Shown piece by piece: positions 30,199 through 36,095 of a DNA stretch of 36,095 nt. Under the pieces are notes generated by a model. It was not told the DNA's origin and searched no databases. It worked only from the letters and a program-made list of their open reading frames with translations. The DNA lies in assembly GCA_017441265.1 (NCBI GenBank), contig JAFRYE010000045.1, positions 1-36,095 on the forward strand, read 5' to 3'. Source of the DNA: Lachnospiraceae bacterium (GTDB lineage Bacteria > Bacillota > Clostridia > Lachnospirales > Lachnospiraceae). The position numbers were made by a program, and so were the translations under genes. The first letter of the stretch is position 1, and every line of letters begins with the position of its first letter.

Positions 30199-32958
30199 AT
30201 GAAGAAGAAAGGAAACCATCTTACGCGAATAGCAGTCATTTTCCTTTGCGCGCTTATGGTCACAACTCTGACGACAATGTTCAGACCCGGTTTCGTCACG
30301 GCGTACGCAGAGGAAGACGAAGAGGAAATGCCGGACAAAGGTACTCTCTGCGGCATTGACGCACGTGTGATCGGATCCCCGAAAAATGTATCCGCCAACG
30401 AGCCCTGGACCGGTAGCTACCTCTGGTTCGGCAAAACCATGGGGAACCCCGTCAAATACCGTATTCTGTCACCGTACAACGTCAGTTACGGCTCCCGAAC
30501 GATGTTCGTGGACTGCGATTCCGTAATAGGTGCTCAACTTTTCTATTACAACAACTATATCCCAAGCACCGATTATGCTCACAATGATTGGACGCACAGT
30601 TATCTGAGAAAACATCTGAATTCAGCTTTTTTGAACAGCAACAACTTTACCACGGCTGAAAAAGAAGCCCTTGCAGAAAGCACCCTCTCCGGTCGCGAAT
30701 TGCGCGTCGGCTCCGGCAACTTCTATGTTTCCTCCGAAACAGCGGCCGCCTATCGGTACAGGGTTCCCCTTACGGGCGAAAAGGTCTTTGTTCTGGACGT
30801 TGAAGAAGCTTCCAACCCGGCTTACGGTTACAACCAAGCAACTACAGCTCTTTGCCGACAGAAGAATACTCTCCCGAATTTAAACAATCGGTCCGAGTGG
30901 GTGTTGCGCAATGCCTACTACGAGGAGGACGAGAGTTCCGCGAATCGGGTAGCATATAACGTCGGGACAACACTGATGCCTGCATCGGTTGAGTCTGCCA
31001 AATGTTTCAGTCCGGCCTTCAACATTGATCTCTCCTCCATAGTCCTTGTCTCTGACGATCCCGACACGTACGGTGAATACGGAACCGAGTACAAATTGAC
31101 TCTCGTGGACGAGGCGATCAACGTAAGTCTCACCGGGGACACACCGCCGTTACTGACAGCCGACGGAGTACAGATATACTACACCGTCAAAGGGTTCAAT
31201 GCGGGAAAAGTTAATCGTCTTTCCGTTCTGATCATTAACAAGCCGTACACTCCCGGAAACACAAACGATGCCGACTTCCGGTACTACGAAGAATTGACCC
31301 TCCAAGGCACCTCAAGCTTCACGAAGGGTCTCGGCACATTCCGGCTTCCGTCAAACTACCCTGTAGATCAGTGGGGACGGACGTATCACGTGTACCTCCT
31401 TGCCGAAGACGTCAACGGACTTCATGAGACCGATTACTGCAGCGCTCCTCTGGAGTTAGTTCTTTCCGACGAACCGATCGTGACCTTTCACCCGAACGGC
31501 GGCGTTTTCGAGGACGACATCTACCTCACGGTGCAGGGAACGCAGATTCAGATCCCGGCCCTTAGCCCCACCAAAGCCGGATATTGGTTCTGCGGCTGGT
31601 CTCCGCTTTTAAACGCTTCCTTCGGAACGCTCCAGAAGGGTTCGACGTATACTCCCTCGGGAGATGAGAGGCTCTTCGCCATCTGGAAAGAACTGGATTA
31701 CACCGGCACCACCCTGACCGCCGCCTCGGAAGAATCTGTTTCTTTCTCGGAAGGAACTGCGATTCTGCCGTATACACTCTCCGGTCCGGATGCCTCCCGG
31801 GTATCCCGTGTGGGTGTCTGGATCCTCGACAAGACCTTCCGTACCGACAACGCAAACAATGCGAAACTGCTTTACGCCGAAACCTTCAAGATCAACTCCG
31901 CAAGCGGAACCATATCCTTTGCTCTGCCTACCGGCTATTCTGCCTATGATTGGGGAACCGAGTATCAGGTATACCTTTCGGCCGTCGGCTCTGCGGGAAC
32001 TCCCGTAAGCAATATGGCTCCGCTCCATCCGAAGTGGGCGCATACGCTGTCCTTTGACCTGAACGGCGGAACCTCCGGCGCACCCGCAGACGTTTACGGC
32101 GTTACCGTCACGATCCCGAAATCAAATCCGATCCGCGACGGCTACTGGTTCCTCGGCTGGGCTTTGGTACCTGACGCAACCACCGCCCATCTAAAGAGCG
32201 GTTCCGACGTATCTCTGCTTCGGGATACGGTTGTTTACGCCGTGTGGAAGCAGAAGTCGGTCACCAACTGTAAACTCATGTTCAACCTCAACGGCGGCAC
32301 CGGAACAGCTCCTGCAACGATCACCGCTGCGTCCGGCACCGCTGTGACGGTACCGAAAGCCTCCGTCTCCCGTACCGGTTACTATTTCCTGGGCTGGTCG
32401 ACCTCTTCGACCGCTACGACCGCAACCTACAAGAGCGGTTCCGTGATCACACTGACGAAGGACATGACTCTGTACGCCGTGTGGAAGGCTGCGTCCGTCA
32501 CCAAATACACGCTTTCCTTTGACCGCAACGGCGGCTCCGGCAACGCTCCTGCAAAGATCACGGCGGCGTCCGGAACCACGGTCACCATCCCCAAATGCTC
32601 CGTATCCCGCGAAGGCCACTACTTCATGGGCTGGTCGACAACCCGCGGCGGCGCGGTCGCTTACAAGAGCGGTGACACGCTGAAATTAACGAAAGACACC
32701 GTTCTCTACGCCGTCTGGAAAGCGAAAAATGTCACCCTGCAATACAACGTAAACGGCGGCTCGGGAACGACGCCCGCCAAAGTGACAACAACCTACGGCT
32801 CAACCGTCACCGTACAGAAGAGCTCCGTCTCCCGAAGCGGATACTGGTTTCTCGGCTGGTCGACGTCCGCAACGGCAACCACCGCGACCTACAAGACCGG
32901 CAGCACGCTCACGCTCAAGGATAACGTGACACTGTACGCTGTCTGGAAGAAACAGTAA
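30199..32958 (+). CDS. Secreted DUF6273 and InlB-repeat protein
   Basis: 919 aa with a signal peptide (MKKK start, cleavage near AYAEE, about residue 37). The N-terminal third resembles DUF6273 (about 45-290), with YLWFGK, WTHSYLRKHLNSAFLN, WVLRNAYYEED and FSPAFNIDLSS. Then a beta-rich domain of about 90 residues occurs twice (about 315-415 and 525-615). Both copies have LSVLIINKPY- or VGVWILDKTF-like strands and a DWG/QWG-T-Y-x-VYL motif, and an InlB-type repeat separates them. Four more InlB repeats close the protein (about 615-919), ending LYAVWKKQ with no sorting signal. GTGAGGT precedes the ATG. It probably sits at the cell surface or is released. Placement after the 7TM/kinase/regulator genes suggests the system controls it (inference). 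Confidence 0.85.
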   Translation: MKKKGNHLTRIAVIFLCALMVTTLTTMFRPGFVTAYAEEDEEEMPDKGTLCGIDARVIGSPKNVSANEPWTGSYLWFGKTMGNPVKYRILSPYNVSYGSRTMFVDCDSVIGAQLFYYNNYIPSTDYAHNDWTHSYLRKHLNSAFLNSNNFTTAEKEALAESTLSGRELRVGSGNFYVSSETAAAYRYRVPLTGEKVFVLDVEEASNPAYGYNQATTALCRQKNTLPNLNNRSEWVLRNAYYEEDESSANRVAYNVGTTLMPASVESAKCFSPAFNIDLSSIVLVSDDPDTYGEYGTEYKLTLVDEAINVSLTGDTPPLLTADGVQIYYTVKGFNAGKVNRLSVLIINKPYTPGNTNDADFRYYEELTLQGTSSFTKGLGTFRLPSNYPVDQWGRTYHVYLLAEDVNGLHETDYCSAPLELVLSDEPIVTFHPNGGVFEDDIYLTVQGTQIQIPALSPTKAGYWFCGWSPLLNASFGTLQKGSTYTPSGDERLFAIWKELDYTGTTLTAASEESVSFSEGTAILPYTLSGPDASRVSRVGVWILDKTFRTDNANNAKLLYAETFKINSASGTISFALPTGYSAYDWGTEYQVYLSAVGSAGTPVSNMAPLHPKWAHTLSFDLNGGTSGAPADVYGVTVTIPKSNPIRDGYWFLGWALVPDATTAHLKSGSDVSLLRDTVVYAVWKQKSVTNCKLMFNLNGGTGTAPATITAASGTAVTVPKASVSRTGYYFLGWSTSSTATTATYKSGSVITLTKDMTLYAVWKAASVTKYTLSFDRNGGSGNAPAKITAASGTTVTIPKCSVSREGHYFMGWSTTRGGAVAYKSGDTLKLTKDTVLYAVWKAKNVTLQYNVNGGSGTTPAKVTTTYGSTVTVQKSSVSRSGYWFLGWSTSATATTATYKTGSTLTLKDNVTLYAVWKKQ

Positions 32959-32981
32959 CCCGATTCCCGATGCCTTGCATA

Positions 32982-33022
32982 ACGGCGGTGAACTTCTGTC
33001 AAAGACAGTGTTTCACCGCCGT
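32982..33022 (+). terminator. Terminator of the DUF6273/InlB-repeat gene
   Basis: An 11-bp perfect outer stem (ACGGCGGTGAA / TTCACCGCCGT) and an inner CTGTC-AAA-GACAG stem, followed by a T-rich CTTTCGTTTCTCTTTT. Confidence 0.85.
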
Positions 33023-33060
33023 CTTTCGTTTCTCTTTTCTTGCGGATTCTTCATTATCTC

Positions 33061-33089
33061 TTGCCTACTGCGCGCATATGCGCTATAAT
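33061..33089 (+). promoter_or_regulatory. Promoter of the TetR/lipoprotein pair with palindromic spacer
   Basis: TTGCCT (33061-33066), a 17-base spacer and a perfect TATAAT (33084-33089). The spacer holds a 12-bp perfect palindrome, GCGCATATGCGC (33072-33083), directly abutting the -10. Confidence 0.75.
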
Positions 33090-33109
33090 GCGACTGTAGT
33101 CTTGTTTTG

Positions 33110-33133
33110 AAAATGACGACCGTTCGTCATTTT
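33110..33133. promoter_or_regulatory. Candidate TetR operator
   Basis: AAAATGACGA-CCGT-TCGTCATTTT is a perfect 10-bp inverted repeat with a 4-base centre, beginning about 14 bp after the predicted transcription start and 29 bp before the TetR gene. Size and position fit autorepression by a TetR-family dimer. Confidence 0.65.
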
Positions 33134-33161
33134 TCGATTACCTTTTACAAAGGGAGGACCT

Positions 33162-33779
33162 ATGGACGCTAAGGCTGCCGCAAGAAAAACCGCCGCAACG
33201 CGGGAAGGAATCAAAACCGCGCTGCTCCGATTGATGGAGAAGAAACCGTACCACGATATCAGTGTTCCGGACATCGTCCTGGAGGCGTCGACCGCGCGCT
33301 GCACGTTCTATCGGCATTTTCCGACGAAGGACGAGGTGCTGCTCGCGTGCTGTAAAGACCGTTTCGAAGGTCTGTACCGCCGCATGCAGGAAGAGCCGTC
33401 GTACACGTTCCACGACACAAGTCTGGGGTACTATATGTACTGGCAGGAGCATTTGCCGTTTTTGCAGTTGCTGCAAAAGCAGGATCTTCTGTTCTTCTTC
33501 ACGAAAAATCTCGACCGTTTCCTCTATGACGTTACCGGTCGGGCCGGCGATGAGGACGAGGCGTCTGCCCCGCCTGCAAAGCTTGTGTACCATTTCTTCT
33601 GCAGTATGTCCGCGATGAGCGGAATCCTTTTGTACTGGCTGAACACGGGCTGCCGCGAATCCGCGGAGCAGCTTGCGCAATACTATGTTTCGTTCCTCGC
33701 CGAAGGCAGCGAGGGCGATGACGATTGCCGCTACTTCCGCGAGCACCACGAATACCCGTTTAAGCATACATATGTGTAA
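33162..33779 (+). CDS. TetR/AcrR-family transcriptional regulator
   Basis: 205 aa behind AAAGGGAGGA. The N-terminal helix-turn-helix (about 14-60) has the TetR signature pattern ISVPDIVLEASTARCTFYRHFPTKDEV. The C-terminal ligand and dimer domain (about 75-190) is helical with several aromatic clusters and no recognisable ligand. Members usually repress their own gene and neighbours until a small molecule binds. Two palindromes at the promoter (33072-33083 and 33110-33133) are candidate sites. The three-repeat lipoprotein gene starts 37 bp downstream, probably on the same transcript, so it is the likeliest regulated partner. Confidence 0.92.
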   Translation: MDAKAAARKTAATREGIKTALLRLMEKKPYHDISVPDIVLEASTARCTFYRHFPTKDEVLLACCKDRFEGLYRRMQEEPSYTFHDTSLGYYMYWQEHLPFLQLLQKQDLLFFFTKNLDRFLYDVTGRAGDEDEASAPPAKLVYHFFCSMSAMSGILLYWLNTGCRESAEQLAQYYVSFLAEGSEGDDDCRYFREHHEYPFKHTYV

Positions 33780-33816
33780 TAACAAGTGAATATGTGAGAT
33801 AAGAGAGGAAAAAATT

Positions 33817-35697
33817 ATGAGAAAAGCAGTATCAGCACTCGTTCGCCGCAGCAAGCGGCAAATGGCGTTTCTGCTCGCTGTTCTGATGGTCGTCTCTCTC
33901 CTCGCGGCATGCGACAACAAGCCGAAGCCCCGCGATCCGAAAGACGAAATGACGTCCGTAACGCCGACGAACACGCCGACGCCTACCGCAACGACAGCTC
34001 CGACGGACGAACCGACGCCTACCGCAACGGAGGCGCCGACACCGACCGAAACACCGACGCCGTCGCCCACCGCGGAACCGAGTCCCGAGCCGACTCCGGA
34101 ACCTACCGAAGTCCCGTCGCCCACAGAGGAGCCGCTCCCTACCGAGGAGCCTTCGCCGGAACCGACGGCTGAGCCGAGTCCCGAGCCGACAGCCGTTCCG
34201 ACAACCCCTGTGACACCGACCGTCACACCGACGCCGACATCTACCCCGACTCCGACCGCTACGCCGAAGCCGACGGCTACGCCTACGAACACTCCGATAC
34301 CGACGCCTTCCTTCGGTCGCAATATATCCGATTACTTCGGCACCTGGTACGCGAAATCCCTCGTCGGCGCCGAAGGTGATGAGGTCGACTGCGCGGAAGA
34401 TCCCTTCTGCGACTATCGGTTGTTTATCAACGATTCCGAGGTCGTGCGTGTGCACACCGATTCCCACAATCTGAACGATCCTCTGGCTACCAGAGATACC
34501 TTTGAGGTTCGCACCTCATTTTCCGAATCGGAAAAAGCTCTCTACAAATCCTGGAACTACGGCGTGATCGATTACCTTTCCGAACCGACGGACCTTTCCA
34601 AGGGCCACATCGTGCTCTCCTGCACAAGCGAGCATTACGAAAATGCGCTGTTCATCATTGACGCGCAGGCGGACGGCTCGCTGTACACTCAGTTCGTCTA
34701 CGTTATGGACAACGGCAGCTTCCCGATCTTCGTCGAAGCGGTATATACGAAAACGCCCGCCTATCCCATGGGATACTACTACGAGGACTACGTCGGCACC
34801 TGGATCCTCAAGTCCAGCGCGGCTTACTACTGCGACGCATTTGAAGTAGACGACGAGGATCCGTATGACGTCCGCCTTGTGATCCGCGACGACGGCACTC
34901 TGGAGTATGTAACCGTTTCCGGCGATCACTCCAAAGTAACCAACGTCCTGCATTTTAAGCTTCGCGATTCCTTCTCGGAATCCGAGATCAACACTTACAA
35001 GAAGTGGGACAAGGCCGGAATCACGACCTACGACAACGAAATGCAAGGCTGGGCCGCCGATGTTGCCTCGGATGTATCGAACGCAGCGCAGGGCAAACTT
35101 GTATTCTGCTGCACCGACAAGAACAACTCCAACCTTCTGATGGTTCTCTCATACGATGATTATTTCCATCAGTTGGACATGGATTTCTTCAGTTATGACA
35201 GTTCCCGCAAGCGCGAAGACATCTACTTCTACACCTTCTCCAGATTCGACGAGAGCTCGCCGTACAGCTACACTCGCGGCCGCTATTTCGCGGATTACTT
35301 CGGCACCTGGGAGGCTAAGGAAATCCGCCGCGACGGTGAGACCAAGAACACCGTGATCACGGATCCGTCCTCGATGGCGAAGCTTCGGATCTGCACGAAC
35401 ATGACCGCTCAGATCCTGTTCAGCAACCGTGCCGTATCCTACACGCTGCGCACGAAGAAGAGTTCTTCCGATCCTTCCTGGTACGCCGACCACAACCTTC
35501 AGGACGTGGTTACCGACTACTCCAAGGGGCGCCTCGTGTTCACCTGCGTTGACAAGGACTATTATCCCGGCTCGCTGCTCGTCGTTGACTACAACGGCGA
35601 CGGAACCGTCACCACGATCCAGTACGGAAAGAACGGCAGCAACGTCCTCTACATCCCTTACGAGAAGTTCGGCCGCCAGACCGGTCTTCCCAGATAA
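33817..35697 (+). CDS. Lipoprotein with Pro-Thr linker and three lipocalin-like repeats
   Basis: 626 aa. The signal peptide ends SLLAAC (Cys32, lipobox), so it should be lipid-anchored outside the cell. A long Thr-Pro/Glu-Pro linker (about 45-165) holds the functional part away from the membrane or through the wall. Three related domains of about 130-165 residues follow, each opening with Y[FV]GTW (about residues 172, 326 and 494). Each then has a beta-rich pattern with a KG[HKR][IL]V[FL][ST/C]C strand, where C is followed by T. The GTW opening and strand pattern recall lipocalin-like small-molecule-binding barrels, but this is a fold guess without a diagnostic match. GAGAGGA precedes the ATG. 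The upstream TetR gene suggests ligand-controlled expression (inference). Confidence 0.8.
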   Translation: MRKAVSALVRRSKRQMAFLLAVLMVVSLLAACDNKPKPRDPKDEMTSVTPTNTPTPTATTAPTDEPTPTATEAPTPTETPTPSPTAEPSPEPTPEPTEVPSPTEEPLPTEEPSPEPTAEPSPEPTAVPTTPVTPTVTPTPTSTPTPTATPKPTATPTNTPIPTPSFGRNISDYFGTWYAKSLVGAEGDEVDCAEDPFCDYRLFINDSEVVRVHTDSHNLNDPLATRDTFEVRTSFSESEKALYKSWNYGVIDYLSEPTDLSKGHIVLSCTSEHYENALFIIDAQADGSLYTQFVYVMDNGSFPIFVEAVYTKTPAYPMGYYYEDYVGTWILKSSAAYYCDAFEVDDEDPYDVRLVIRDDGTLEYVTVSGDHSKVTNVLHFKLRDSFSESEINTYKKWDKAGITTYDNEMQGWAADVASDVSNAAQGKLVFCCTDKNNSNLLMVLSYDDYFHQLDMDFFSYDSSRKREDIYFYTFSRFDESSPYSYTRGRYFADYFGTWEAKEIRRDGETKNTVITDPSSMAKLRICTNMTAQILFSNRAVSYTLRTKKSSSDPSWYADHNLQDVVTDYSKGRLVFTCVDKDYYPGSLLVVDYNGDGTVTTIQYGKNGSNVLYIPYEKFGRQTGLPR

Positions 35698-35712
35698 CAC
35701 ACCGAAACGTCA

Positions 35713-35750
35713 AATGCCCGCAAGAGTTCATCGCTCCTGCGGGCATTTTT
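35713..35750 (+). terminator. Terminator of the three-repeat lipoprotein gene
   Basis: A 10-bp perfect stem (AATGCCCGCA / TGCGGGCATT) with T5 following, 16 nt past the stop codon. Confidence 0.88.
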
Positions 35751-35793
35751 GTGTCTTTCACCTCTTCTTCGGAAAATGACCCCGACAATGTAA

Positions 35794-35823
35794 AAAGCCC
35801 GCAGGACAACCCCTGCGGGCTTT
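35794..35823 (-). terminator. Terminator of the tRNA pair
   Basis: A 12-bp perfect stem (AAAGCCCGCAGG / CCTGCGGGCTTT) with a 6-base loop, followed by TTTTTA on the minus strand just past tRNA-Cys. It may also back up termination on the plus strand. Confidence 0.85.
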
Positions 35824-35830
35824 GTGTTTG

Positions 35831-35902
35831 AGGCGACAACCGGATTTGAACCGGTGGATAACGGTGTTGCAGACCGGTGCCTTACCACTTGGCTATGTCG
35901 CC
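35831..35902 (-). tRNA. tRNA-Cys (GCA)
   Basis: A cloverleaf is readable on the minus strand: acceptor arms GGCGACA and TGTCGCC, anticodon loop CTGCAAC (anticodon GCA), T-loop TTCAAAT, and discriminator U as usual for tRNA-Cys. The CCA end is not encoded (CAA follows). A 7-bp hairpin (GGCTGTA/TACAGCC, 35909-35929) lies between this gene and tRNA-Asn. Confidence 0.95.
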
Positions 35903-35955
35903 TTATATGGCTGTAATCGCTCTACAGCCGCGACCGAAGGAAACCTCCGATCGTA

Positions 35956-36028
35956 CTCCCCGAGTAGGACTCGAACCTACGACACTCCGGTTAACAGCCG
36001 GATGCTCTACCGACTGAGCTATCGAGGA
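35956..36028 (-). tRNA. tRNA-Asn (GTT)
   Basis: Acceptor arms TCCTCGA and TCGGGGA (one G-U pair), D arm AGCTCAGTCGGTAGAGCA, anticodon loop CTGTTAA (anticodon GTT), T-loop TTCGAGT. CCA is not encoded. It lies 53 bp upstream of tRNA-Cys in the same direction, probably on one transcript. Confidence 0.95.
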
Positions 36029-36039
36029 TTATACACCAA

Positions 36040-36060
36040 AAGGAGACCTCCCGTCTCCTT
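36040..36060 (-). terminator. Hairpin upstream of the tRNA pair
   Basis: AAGGAGAC / GTCTCCTT with a 5-base loop, followed on the minus strand by TTTTGG. It may end a gene lying beyond the right edge or be a spacer in a longer tRNA operon. Confidence 0.5.
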
Positions 36061-36095
36061 CCGTCGAAAAGCTCTGCGCCTTTCACAAATTCATA

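Larger units (their letters stand above)
330..35778. repeat. Dispersed octamer GGAAAATG / CATTTTCC (27 copies)
   Basis: By hand count, GGAAAATG starts on the plus strand at 1627, 5212, 7027, 8275, 9457, 9852, 14669, 20342, 26822, 27532, 29300 and 35771. CATTTTCC starts at 330, 3824, 8113, 9344, 9868, 10729, 11934, 14045, 21756, 21982, 23123, 28289, 30237, 33315 and 34517. Thirteen copies extend to CGGAAAATG. Copies lie in genes of both directions, in several reading frames, and in intergenic gaps. Confidence 0.8.

Noticed and set aside
1-36095. Insertion sequences, prophage or integrase-type mobility genes next to the low-GC genes
   Set aside because: No transposase, integrase or terminal inverted repeats were seen. 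The tRNA genes at the right edge are intact and show no attachment-site duplicate that I could find by eye.

Overview
The window looks like chromosomal DNA of a Gram-positive, Firmicutes/Clostridia-type bacterium, probably Lachnospiraceae-like with a moderately high GC content. The signs are sigma-A type promoters, strong AGGAGG ribosome-binding sites, a lipoteichoic-acid-synthase-type enzyme, lipoprotein signals, a CotH-family protein, InlB/Flg_new B-repeat surface proteins and Thr-Pro linkers. I saw no phage, transposon or CRISPR. The species cannot be named from sequence alone.

Layout. 1-1816 (minus): two unrecognised genes, a six-helix membrane protein with a Lys/Asp-rich tail that runs off the left edge and a small soluble protein, with a good promoter at 1918-1946. 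2272-10653 (plus): an envelope cluster made of a CotH-like lipoprotein, two half ABC exporters that form an asymmetric heterodimer, an LtaS-like phosphoglycerol transferase, a small membrane protein and a small hypothetical. 10728-14585 (minus): DUF2130 protein, putative NA37 nucleoid-associated protein and M18 aminopeptidase, probably one operon with promoter and terminator. 14965-19278 (minus): a large 14-repeat InlB-type surface protein of lower GC.

19568-24563 (minus): an envelope-stress module: phosphodiester glycosidase, small membrane protein, OmpR-type regulator, sensor kinase, terminator, then an HtrA-like protease. The htrA promoter carries CTTAAG-N5-CTTAAG-N10-TACAAT, the architecture known for CiaR-controlled promoters of streptococci. 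24804-26117 (minus): a secreted InlB-repeat protein with a C39-like cysteine-protease domain. 26351-30137 (plus): a 7TM degenerate sensor, a histidine kinase and a LuxR-type regulator, followed at 30199-32958 by a secreted DUF6273/InlB-repeat protein. 33162-35697 (plus): a TetR regulator behind a promoter with two palindromes, then a three-repeat lipoprotein. 35831-36028 (minus): tRNA-Cys and tRNA-Asn.

The theme is the cell surface: exported adhesin-like proteins, an exporter, polymer-modifying enzymes, a quality-control protease and two signalling systems. Over this lies a separate signal: the octamer GGAAAATG/CATTTTCC occurs 27 times by hand count, where about one is expected from base composition. 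It lies on both strands, in genes and in gaps, once as a perfect inverted pair between genes. It behaves like a dispersed genome signature (uptake-sequence-like, HIP1-like or protein-binding site) and is the observation I would check first.
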